Positions 54,148 to 64,000 of a DNA stretch of 64,000 nucleotides are shown piece by piece. The notes under the pieces were generated by a model. It saw only the letters and a program-made list of their open reading frames with translations, ran no database searches and had not been told where the DNA came from. Made by a program: the position numbers and the translations under genes. The stretch comes from Microbacterium sp. W4I4. Its GTDB lineage: Bacteria; Actinomycetota; Actinomycetes; Actinomycetales; Microbacteriaceae. The stretch's first letter is position 1. Every line of letters starts with the position of its first letter. The stretch spans positions 62,001 through 126,000 of the forward strand of contig NZ_JAUSXT010000001.1 of assembly GCF_030816235.1 (NCBI RefSeq), read 5' to 3'.

Positions 54148-54729
54148 GTGAGCACAGACAGCGAGATCATCGAGCGGTCGATCGAGGATCCGGAGGCGTT
54201 CTCCGGCATCTTCGAGCGGCATGTCCGCCCGGTCGGCGGCTACATCCGGCGCCGGCTGGGCGGTGAGTCCGTGGACGACGTCCTCAGCGAGACCTTTCTC
54301 GTGGCGTTCCGCAAGCGCTCGTCGTACGATCTCACCGCGCACAGCGCGCTGCCGTGGCTGCTGGGGATCGCGACCAGACTGATCCGCTCGCATCGGGGGA
54401 TGGAGGCCAGGCACTGGCGGAATGTGCAGGCTTCGGCTGCAGTCAGCGAGGAGCACGATCCGGAGTCGCCCTACGCGGCCTCTGAGCGGCGGCTCGATTC
54501 GGCGGCATCGCTGCGTCAGATGGGCCCTCGGATCGCGGCGCTGTCGCCGCGGGACAGGGACACGCTGCTGCTGTACGCCTGGGCGGATCTGACGTATGAG
54601 CAGACCGCCGATGCGCTCGGGGTTCCCGTCGGCACGGTGCGCTCCCGTCTGAATCGCGTGCGTCGCAAGCTCGCGCCGGAGGGCGCGCAGACCACACGGC
54701 TGACCTGGATGGCGAAGGTGGAGAGATGA
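54148..54729 (+). CDS. ECF-type RNA polymerase sigma factor
   Basis: A 193-residue sigma-70 family factor with region 2 ('AFSGIFERHVRPVGGYIRRR', 'VDDVLSETFLVAFRKR') and region 4 ('LSPRDRDTLLLYAWADLTYE', then 'ADALGVPVGTVRSRLNRVRR'). The GTG at 54148 fits the usual ECF start; an ATG at 54067 would add 27 basic residues and has GGAGG 11 bases upstream. It overlaps the next gene by four bases (ATGA). Upstream, 'GTGAACCG' (54113-54120) resembles an ECF -35 box, hinting at autoregulation. Confidence 0.88.
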   Translation: MSTDSEIIERSIEDPEAFSGIFERHVRPVGGYIRRRLGGESVDDVLSETFLVAFRKRSSYDLTAHSALPWLLGIATRLIRSHRGMEARHWRNVQASAAVSEEHDPESPYAASERRLDSAASLRQMGPRIAALSPRDRDTLLLYAWADLTYEQTADALGVPVGTVRSRLNRVRRKLAPEGAQTTRLTWMAKVER

Positions 54730-55832
54730 TCATGGATGTTCTCGAGAGTGTGCGCACCGGCGCACCGGATGCTGAGATCGACGACGCGACGGTCGCGAAG
54801 GCCAGACACCGTCTGATGAGCGAGATCTCGGGAAGGGTCTCGGAGACGCGGGCGCCCCGGCGCAGGCGCACGCGGAGCACCGTGCGCTGGACGGTGGGAC
54901 TGGTCGGTGCAGGCGCGGCGGTCGCCGCCGGCGCGGTCGTGATCACGAACCTGCTCCCGACGGAACCCGGCACCCCCGGCGTGCCGCCCGGGCTGATGCC
55001 CCAGCCGGCATCCGCCTCGGAGCTGCTGGAGCAGGCGGCGGATCGTGTCGCATCCAGCGGTGGCGCGGTGCCGGCTGCGGGGCAGTTCCTGCGGATCGAG
55101 GAGACGGACTCCTTCCTGCAGTTCTCGATCCCGGATGCCGCGACGGGGGAACTCACGCCGATGGGCAACCGCGCGAACGCGGAGGCCGCGTTCACGACCG
55201 AGCACACCACCGCGCTGTACGTACCTGCGGATCGGGAGGACGAATGGGTCTGGGATCTGCGCGACCCGTGGACGGTCGGGCAGACGTGGGGCGAGGACGC
55301 CGCGGCGGCGGTGAAGGTCTGGCAGCGGCTGGAACAGGACGGCAGCAGCACCCCGCAGGTATGGCGCCTGCCCGGCGGACGGGATCCGCAGAGCACGGAG
55401 ACCCCGGATGCGACGCTGGACGGGCGGGAGCTGTTCGAGCAGATGCCCCGCGAGCCGCAGGCGCTGCTGGACTGGTTCCGGGAACGCAGCGGTCTCACCG
55501 GCGCCGAGGCGGATGCGGCGGCGGTGTGGAGCATGAGCAGCACGCTCAGCTCGTCGCTGGCGCCCGCCGATCTGCGCGCCGCGATGTTCGACGCACTGGC
55601 GCTCGTCAAAGGCATGCAGGTCGATGACCCGGAGGCCGACCAGGTCACCTTCACCTACTCGGCGACCGGCGCCGACTGGGTCAGGACGACGACTTTCACA
55701 CTCGACACGGAGCGGTCGCTGATCACAGAACTCAGCGACGTCTCCCTGCCCGCGGGTGCTTCGATCGTGCCGGATGACGTGCCGGACGAGCATCGGATCG
55801 TGCGGGTGTCGATCGTCGACGAGGCGCCGTGA
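54726..55832 (+). CDS. CU044_5270-family membrane protein (partner of the sigma factor)
   Basis: A 368-residue protein with a cytoplasmic N-terminus of about 55 residues, one membrane helix (about 56-78, 'VGLVGAGAAVAAGAVVI') and an exported domain. It matches CU044_5270-type proteins, which follow ECF sigma genes in actinobacteria. The layout suits an anti-sigma or signal-sensing role, but there is no zinc-binding anti-sigma motif, so this is inference. Start ATG overlaps the sigma stop; a second ATG lies two codons later. Confidence 0.75.
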   Translation: MIMDVLESVRTGAPDAEIDDATVAKARHRLMSEISGRVSETRAPRRRRTRSTVRWTVGLVGAGAAVAAGAVVITNLLPTEPGTPGVPPGLMPQPASASELLEQAADRVASSGGAVPAAGQFLRIEETDSFLQFSIPDAATGELTPMGNRANAEAAFTTEHTTALYVPADREDEWVWDLRDPWTVGQTWGEDAAAAVKVWQRLEQDGSSTPQVWRLPGGRDPQSTETPDATLDGRELFEQMPREPQALLDWFRERSGLTGAEADAAAVWSMSSTLSSSLAPADLRAAMFDALALVKGMQVDDPEADQVTFTYSATGADWVRTTTFTLDTERSLITELSDVSLPAGASIVPDDVPDEHRIVRVSIVDEAP

Positions 55833-55854
55833 CGGCAGCGGCACCCCTCCCTCG

Positions 55855-55885
55855 AGTCCCGGCACCGGTCCCCGGTGTCGGGACT
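55855..55885 (+). terminator. Hairpin between the sigma operon and dnaE
   Basis: AGTCCCGGCACCGG-TCC-CCGGTGTCGGGACT, a 14-base stem with one G-T pair and a three-base loop. There is no T-run. It ends six bases before the dnaE -10 box, so it separates the two transcripts. Confidence 0.6.
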
Positions 55886-55891
55886 GCCTCG

Positions 55892-55897
55892 TAGACT
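55892..55897 (+). promoter_or_regulatory. -10 box of dnaE (leaderless)
   Basis: TAGACT six bases before the ATG at 55904. Confidence 0.6.
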
Positions 55898-55903
55898 CGA
55901 AGC

Positions 55904-59423
<3,520 letters not shown>

Positions 59424-59470
59424 CCGGTTCACGCGACGACACCTCCCACCGTACGTTCCGGCCGAATCGG

Positions 59471-59526
59471 TAGTATCGGGACTCGCGTGCACGTGCGACA
59501 GCGCACACGCGACAGCGACGAAAGGA
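59471..59526 (+). promoter_or_regulatory. Promoter and ribosome site of the unknown membrane protein
   Basis: TAGTAT (59471-59476) is a likely -10, giving a leader of about 50 bases with AAAGGA (59521-59526) seven bases before the ATG at 59534. Confidence 0.45.
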
Positions 59527-59533
59527 CTGCTCG

Positions 59534-60907
59534 ATGAGCACCGAACAGACGAGCGCCGGCTCGGGCGACGCGCCCGAGCGGAGCATCATCGGCTTCGTGC
59601 CCGAGTTGCGCGTCGACGGCGACGCCACCGGAGGCACGGACCCGACGGCAGACGAAGCCTCGAAGACCGACGAATCGTCCGAGTCGACTCGGACGGACTC
59701 CGCCGATTCCGACGCGGCCACGGACCCCACCGATTCCGCCATCGACACCGAGTCCGACACCGATTCCGCCGCGGACACCGATTCCGCCATCGACGACGAC
59801 GCGGTCTACTACGAGGACCAGGTCGAACCGGAGTACGGCATCCTCGGCTTCACGCTTCGCGAACTGGTGATCGTCGGCGCCTGGGCGCTGATGTTCATCG
59901 TCTCGTTCTTCCCCGTCTTCGGCGGAGGAGCATCCGTGTGGACCAGCGGAATCGACTGGCTCCTGACGGTCGGCGCCCCGACCGCCGCGGTCTTCCTCGT
60001 CGTGCTGCGCCGGTTCTCACCGGAGGGTATCCGGCGTGTCGGGTCGCTGGGCATCGACCAGTTCGCCTCCGTCGCCGCATCGGTAGCCGCGGTGGCCTGG
60101 GCCCAGGTGCTCTGGCACCAGGTTTCGGCAAGCGTCTCCTTGGGAGCCTTCCTGGTCGGCTGGGTGCCGATCGTCGCCGTGATCGGCGCACTGGCGCTGG
60201 TCGTGGCGACCGTCTTCGCCCCGCTGATCCCGCGTCTGCGCGAGGACTTCGAGGGGCGCCTGGAGACTCTCGCGCACCGCAACGCCGATCCGGTTCGCCC
60301 GGTGATCCGCCGCCCTCGACCGACTCCGCCGGCGCCCGCACCTTCTGTCGAAGGGGAACCCGACACGCTCGATCCGACTGCGGACTCCGGTCCCGAGATC
60401 GACGCGTCTGCTCCGCAGGCGGAGGCCGCCGCGGTCGTGGAGGATGACACGGACCAGGACGAGGATGCCGACGCCACCCGTGTGATCGACGTGAGCCCGC
60501 TGGTCGAGGCCCCGGACTCCGAGGCACGCCAGGAGGGCACCTCCTACACCGATCCGATCGGCGCACTCCACGAGATCTTCGAATCGAACGGGACGGTCGT
60601 TCCCGGGTCGAGCGAGGAGGAGGACCACGGGCCCGGCGACACGACTCACTCCCGAGGCGAGGCCGAGGCGCTGCTGCGCCGCAACCGCAGCGAGCACCCT
60701 CGCCCGGTGGACCCCGACGCGCAGCCGTTCTGGATCCTCGCGAGCACGGAGCGCGATGTCCTCGACGAGCGCGGCCAGCCGCTGTACCGCATCGGCCCGA
60801 GCGCCTGGACCCTGGTCATCGAGGACCGCGACGGCGCCTACGTCGTACGCCATGACGACGGCCGCATCGGCTACCTCCACGACCTCACCGACATCACGAA
60901 GGGCTGA
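59534..60907 (+). CDS. Unknown four-helix membrane protein with acidic repeat N-terminus
   Basis: A 457-residue protein I cannot assign. Residues 25-92 are Asp/Ser/Thr-rich with repeats such as [14 protein letters not shown]. Four membrane helices follow (about 109-129, 139-157, 174-195, 200-232). The C-terminal 220 residues are cytoplasmic, acidic, and end in a compact domain from about 395 ('[20 protein letters not shown]') with '[20 protein letters not shown]'. The gene lies between dnaE and hisD, four bases before the latter. A sensor or scaffold is possible; no catalytic motif is seen. Confidence 0.75.
   Translation: MSTEQTSAGSGDAPERSIIGFVPELRVDGDATGGTDPTADEASKTDESSESTRTDSADSDAATDPTDSAIDTESDTDSAADTDSAIDDDAVYYEDQVEPEYGILGFTLRELVIVGAWALMFIVSFFPVFGGGASVWTSGIDWLLTVGAPTAAVFLVVLRRFSPEGIRRVGSLGIDQFASVAASVAAVAWAQVLWHQVSASVSLGAFLVGWVPIVAVIGALALVVATVFAPLIPRLREDFEGRLETLAHRNADPVRPVIRRPRPTPPAPAPSVEGEPDTLDPTADSGPEIDASAPQAEAAAVVEDDTDQDEDADATRVIDVSPLVEAPDSEARQEGTSYTDPIGALHEIFESNGTVVPGSSEEEDHGPGDTTHSRGEAEALLRRNRSEHPRPVDPDAQPFWILASTERDVLDERGQPLYRIGPSAWTLVIEDRDGAYVVRHDDGRIGYLHDLTDITKG
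59729..59788 (+). repeat. Short in-frame repeats ACCGATTCCGCC
   Basis: The 12-base unit occurs at 59729, 59759 and 59777 within the acidic N-terminal region of the unknown membrane protein, coding TDSA. The repeat is kept at DNA level, which suggests slippage. Confidence 0.75.
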
Positions 60908-60910
60908 CAC

Positions 60911-62254
60911 GTGCGCACCATCGATCTCCGAGGCCGCCGTCTCACACCGGCGGACATGCTCGCGGCCGTCCCCAGGGCGACCGCGGCGCGCGCCGAGGCC
61001 CTCGCCGCGGCGACGCAGATCGTCGACGACGTCCGCACCCACGGCGTGACAGCCCTGCGCGAGCAGGCGGAGCGCTTCGATCACGTGACGGATCACGCGA
61101 TCAGGGTGCCGGCCGAGCACCTCGCGGAGGCGGCGGCATCCGTCGACCCCGAGGTGAGCGCGGCGCTCCAGGCTGCGATCGACCGCGTGCGCCGTGGGTC
61201 CGCAGCTCAGGTTCCGACCCCGCAGACCACGGAGATCGAGCCCGGTGCGCGCATCACCCAGCGCTGGCAGCCGGTCACCCGCGCGGGCGTCTACATCCCC
61301 GGCGGCAAGGCGCCGCTGGCATCCAGCGTCGTCATGAACGTGGTCCCCGCGCAGGTCGCCGGCGTCACGAGCATCGCCCTCGCATCCCCGCCGCAGGCCG
61401 GCCACGACGGCCGGGTGCACCCCACCATCCTCGCGGCCGCAGCACTGCTCGGCATCGACGAGGTGTACGCGATCGGCGGCGCCGGTGCCATCGGAGCGCT
61501 CGCATACGGCGTGGCGGAACTGGGCCTGGATCCGGTCGACGTCGTCTCAGGGCCGGGCAACAACTACGTCGCCTCCGCGAAGCGCGCGGTCGCCGGCGTC
61601 GTGGGCACCGATTCGGAGGCCGGCGCGACCGAGATCCTCGTGGTGGCCGACGCGCACGCCGACGCGGACCTCATCGCCGCGGACCTCATCAGCCAGGCGG
61701 AGCACGACGAACAGGCATCCGCCGTGCTCGTCACCGACGATCCCGAGCTCGCCGAGCGGGTCCTCGCCCGTGTCGCAGACCGTGCGTCAGCGACCACCCA
61801 CGCCGAACGCGTGGCGGCGGCCCTCGCCGGACCGCAGTCCGCGATCATCCTCGTCGAGGACCGGGCGATGGCCGAGGCGTTCAGCAACGCCTACGCTCCC
61901 GAGCACCTGGAACTGCACCTGACCGATGCTGCGGATGCCGCGGAGCGCTTCACCAGCGCCGGCGCGGTCTTCGTGGGAGATCAGACGCCCGTGAGCCTCG
62001 GCGACTACATGGCGGGCAGCAACCACGTGCTGCCGACCGGGGGACAGGCCCGCTACGCGGCAGGACTCGGTGCCTACACCTTCCTGCGCCCGCAGCAGGT
62101 GATCCAGTACGACCACGCGGCCCTCGCCCGTGCGCGCGCCGGGGTCGTCGCGCTCTCGAACGCCGAGATCCTTCCCGCGCACGGCGACGCCGTGCAGGCG
62201 CGGTTCGCGTCGCAGGAGACCGGACGTTCAGGTGGCACGGAGGTCGCCGAGTAG
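60911..62254 (+). CDS. hisD: Histidinol dehydrogenase
   Basis: A 447-residue zinc enzyme that catalyses the last two oxidations of histidine synthesis. Conserved are '[20 protein letters not shown]', '[12 protein letters not shown]', '[14 protein letters not shown]', '[17 protein letters not shown]' and the catalytic Glu-His in 'APEHLELH'. GTG start four bases after the unknown membrane gene. No other his gene is in the window. Its stop codon is the start of the nrdR -10 box. Confidence 0.97.
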   Translation: MRTIDLRGRRLTPADMLAAVPRATAARAEALAAATQIVDDVRTHGVTALREQAERFDHVTDHAIRVPAEHLAEAAASVDPEVSAALQAAIDRVRRGSAAQVPTPQTTEIEPGARITQRWQPVTRAGVYIPGGKAPLASSVVMNVVPAQVAGVTSIALASPPQAGHDGRVHPTILAAAALLGIDEVYAIGGAGAIGALAYGVAELGLDPVDVVSGPGNNYVASAKRAVAGVVGTDSEAGATEILVVADAHADADLIAADLISQAEHDEQASAVLVTDDPELAERVLARVADRASATTHAERVAAALAGPQSAIILVEDRAMAEAFSNAYAPEHLELHLTDAADAAERFTSAGAVFVGDQTPVSLGDYMAGSNHVLPTGGQARYAAGLGAYTFLRPQQVIQYDHAALARARAGVVALSNAEILPAHGDAVQARFASQETGRSGGTEVAE

Positions 62255-62257
62255 GCT
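62252..62257 (+). promoter_or_regulatory. -10 box of nrdR built on the hisD stop codon
   Basis: TAGGCT, whose TAG is the hisD stop, eight bases before the nrdR ATG. Confidence 0.55.
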
Positions 62258-62265
62258 GGGCGATC

Positions 62266-62742
62266 ATGCACTGCCCCTTCTGCCGGCATCCGGATTCCCG
62301 CGTCATCGATTCGCGCACCAGCGACGACGGTCTCTCGATCCGTCGCCGACGGCAGTGCCCGGAGTGCGGCGGACGCTTCTCGACGACCGAGACCGCGAGT
62401 CTCATGGTGATCAAACGTTCCGGGGTGCTCGAGTCGTTCAGCCGCGACAAGGTGATCTCCGGCGTGCGCAAGGCCTGCCAGGGACGTCCCGTCACGGATG
62501 CCGATCTGGCGGTCCTCGCCCAGAAGGTCGAGGAGGCCGTGCGGCAGACCGGCGTGTCTCAACTGGACACCAACGAGATCGGTCTGGCGATCCTCGGACC
62601 GCTCCGTGAGCTGGACGAGGTCGCGTACCTGCGCTTCGCGAGCGTCTACCAGGAGTTCGACTCGCTGGACGACTTCGAGCGCTCGATCAGCGAGCTGCGC
62701 GCGGACCACGCGAAGTCGGGAACGGAATCCGCCGACCGCTAA
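62266..62742 (+). CDS. nrdR: Transcriptional repressor NrdR
   Basis: A 158-residue repressor of ribonucleotide reductase genes. The zinc ribbon is Cys3, Cys6, Cys31, Cys34 (CPFC and CPEC), and an ATP-cone (about 49-139, '[20 protein letters not shown]') reads ATP/dATP levels. In many actinobacteria it lies beside nrdJ; here the neighbours are hisD and pyrD. No NrdR box pair was seen in the window. Confidence 0.97.
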   Translation: MHCPFCRHPDSRVIDSRTSDDGLSIRRRRQCPECGGRFSTTETASLMVIKRSGVLESFSRDKVISGVRKACQGRPVTDADLAVLAQKVEEAVRQTGVSQLDTNEIGLAILGPLRELDEVAYLRFASVYQEFDSLDDFERSISELRADHAKSGTESADR

Positions 62743-62745
62743 TCT
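62740..62745 (+). promoter_or_regulatory. -10 box of pyrD built on the nrdR stop codon
   Basis: TAATCT, whose TAA is the nrdR stop, eight bases before the pyrD ATG at 62754 (five before a GTG at 62751). Confidence 0.55.
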
Positions 62746-62753
62746 GGTCAGTG

Positions 62754-63776
62754 ATGTATCCCCTCCTCTTTCGCCAGGCCCTCTCGCGCCTCGATCCCGA
62801 GTTCGCCCACCACGCCGCGATGGCGGTCATCCGCGTGCTCGGTGTGCCACCGTTCTCGTGGGCGGCGCGGGCGCTCACCGCACCCACGCCCGAGCAGAGC
62901 GTGCGGGCGCTGGGTCTGACCTTCCCCTCGCCCTTCGGCGTCGCGGCGGGCTTCGACAAGAACGCCGTGGGCGTGCGCGGACTCGACGCGCTCGGATTCG
63001 GGCACATCGAGGTCGGCACGGTCACGGCCATCCCGCAGGAGGGCAACCCGAAGCCGCGGCTGTTCCGACTGGTCGCCGACCGCGCCGTGATCAACCGGAT
63101 GGGTTTCAACAACGACGGCGCCGAGGCCGCAGCGCGCCGGGTGACGGCGCTGCGCCGCCGTGCACCGCGCGCCGTGATCGGCGTGAACATCGGCAAGAGC
63201 CGTGTCGTCGCCGTCGAGGATGCCATCGGCGACTACGTCGCCTCCGCCACCCGCCTCGCCCCCCTCGCCGACTATCTCGCCGTCAACGTCTCCTCACCCA
63301 ACACGCCCGGTCTTCGCGGACTGCAGGCGGTGGAGACCCTCGCGCCGCTGCTGCGCGCGGTGAAGGACGCCGCCGGCTCGACTCCGCTGCTGGTGAAGAT
63401 CGCCCCCGACCTGCCGGACGACGAGATCACGGGCATCGCCCGTCTCGCCGTCGAGGAGGGGCTGTCCGGCATCATCACGCACAACACGACGATCTCGCGC
63501 GAGGGCCTGCTGACCGACGATGCCGTCGTCGAGGCCGCCGGCGCCGGAGGGCTCTCCGGCGCACCACTGAAGGAGCGGGCGCGCGACGTGCTCGCCGTCG
63601 TGAGGGCCGCCGTGCCGGCCGACTTCTGCGTGATCGCCGTGGGCGGCGTGGAGACGGCGGAAGACGTGCAGCGGCTGCTGGACGGCGGCGCGACCCTCGT
63701 GCAGGGCTACACGGCGTTCCTGTACCGCGGTCCGCTCTGGGCGCGCCAGATCAACCGCGGCCTGCGGCGGCGCTGA
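62754..63776 (+). CDS. pyrD: Quinone-dependent dihydroorotate dehydrogenase (class 2)
   Basis: A 340-residue FMN enzyme of pyrimidine synthesis that passes electrons to membrane quinones. The N-terminal helices (about 1-35) form the quinone site, typical of class 2. FMN-barrel blocks are 'GVAAGFDKNAVGV', 'RLFRLVADRAVINRMGFNN' and 'VNVSSPNTPGLRGLQ' with the catalytic Ser; 'VGGVETAEDVQRLL' binds phosphate. ATG 62754 is preferred; GTG 62751 adds one residue. Confidence 0.96.
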   Translation: MYPLLFRQALSRLDPEFAHHAAMAVIRVLGVPPFSWAARALTAPTPEQSVRALGLTFPSPFGVAAGFDKNAVGVRGLDALGFGHIEVGTVTAIPQEGNPKPRLFRLVADRAVINRMGFNNDGAEAAARRVTALRRRAPRAVIGVNIGKSRVVAVEDAIGDYVASATRLAPLADYLAVNVSSPNTPGLRGLQAVETLAPLLRAVKDAAGSTPLLVKIAPDLPDDEITGIARLAVEEGLSGIITHNTTISREGLLTDDAVVEAAGAGGLSGAPLKERARDVLAVVRAAVPADFCVIAVGGVETAEDVQRLLDGGATLVQGYTAFLYRGPLWARQINRGLRRR

Positions 63777-63818
63777 GCATCCGCAGGCCGGAAGTCCCGC
63801 AGGGATGCCCGCCGGGGA

Positions 63819-64000
63819 TCAGGCGGGGTACTGACCGCGCTTGACCTGCGGCTTCGGCAGACGCATGAACCGCATCTGCAGCGCCCGCATCGCGGCGTAC
63901 CAGCCCAGACCGCGCTCGCGCCGCTCGGCTCCGAACTTCGCGGCGGTCTTGCGCTTGACGCGCGCGCTGAGCAGCACCATGTCGAGGATCGCGATCAGCA
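63819..64000 (-). CDS. DUF3043 protein, C-terminal end (cut by window edge)
   Basis: The last 60 residues of a protein whose 5' part lies beyond base 64000. The ending 'LGWYAAMRALQMRFMRLPKP' followed by QVKRGQYPA is the conserved C-terminus of DUF3043 proteins, small two-helix membrane proteins of actinobacteria. The stretch 'ILDMVLLSARVKRK' would be the end of the last membrane helix. It is convergent with pyrD. Confidence 0.8.
   Translation of the reverse strand, partial: LIAILDMVLLSARVKRKTAAKFGAERRERGLGWYAAMRALQMRFMRLPKPQVKRGQYPA

Noticed and set aside
63777..63818. Terminator between pyrD and the DUF3043 gene
   Set aside because: Only a loose GCATCC/GGATGC pairing without a T-run; too weak to call.

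Overview
The window is high-GC actinobacterial chromosome, most likely from Microbacterium or another member of the Microbacteriaceae. This is an inference from gene order, codon use and the short 'TTCGACAGGCTCAG' repeats, not from a database match. Nearly all of it codes for protein. I saw no rRNA, tRNA, insertion sequence, prophage or CRISPR. Every gap between genes is shorter than 300 bases.

Layout. 1-2179: the end of an MMPL exporter gene, divergent from a MarR regulator, then a 53-residue protein and an acetyltransferase. 2196-7971 (minus): an imuA-imuB-dnaE2 mutagenic repair operon behind two SOS boxes. 8073-9827: small genes, most with their own promoter (DUF1905, prepilin peptidase, CYTH). 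9932-12910: type III polyketide synthase, methyltransferase and FAD hydroxylase, arranged like the srsABC phenolic-lipid operon. 12988-17298: lpdA, the garA-ftsR pair, a second MerR regulator and a ParA-like ATPase. 17384-26165: pyruvate carboxylase, a long-tailed MinD/ParA-like ATPase, def, an acyl-CoA synthetase and an acyltransferase. 26243-32438: class II DAHP synthase, a PASTA kinase, a LysM wall protein, an Rv2175c-like kinase-substrate protein and a polyprenyl synthase, matching the mycobacterial aroG-pknL-Rv2175c-idsA2 neighbourhood. 32534-49427: DUF3040 and the dcw cell-wall/division cluster, mraZ to wag31, without murE between ftsI and murF. 49435-50954: lspA and an RluD-type pseudouridine synthase. 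50972-53530: a TetR regulator divergent from a DUF6230-DUF6114-secreted protein operon. 53546-55832: a NUDIX hydrolase and an ECF sigma factor pair. 55904-64000: dnaE, an unknown four-helix membrane protein, hisD, nrdR, pyrD and the end of a DUF3043 gene.

How it works together. The core is wall growth and septation: precursor synthesis (murF, mraY, murD, murG, murC), polymerisation (ftsW, ftsI), the divisome (ftsL, ftsQ, ftsZ, sepF) and polar growth (wag31). A PASTA kinase and FHA/HTH proteins of the kind such kinases phosphorylate lie nearby. A strong regulatory theme is leaderless transcription: fourteen genes have a TAnnnT-like -10 box exactly six bases before the start codon, and in three more genes the -10 box begins with the stop codon of the gene upstream.

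Two genes carry an apparent one-base insertion in a G/C run: dnaE at 56502-56504 and the polyprenyl synthase at 31499-31502. Since dnaE is essential, sequencing or assembly error is the simplest explanation. The best candidates for undescribed biology are the TetR/DUF6230/DUF6114 operon, the doubled MraZ repeat arrays with an attenuator-like hairpin, and the repeat units inserted in frame into dnaE2 and imuA.
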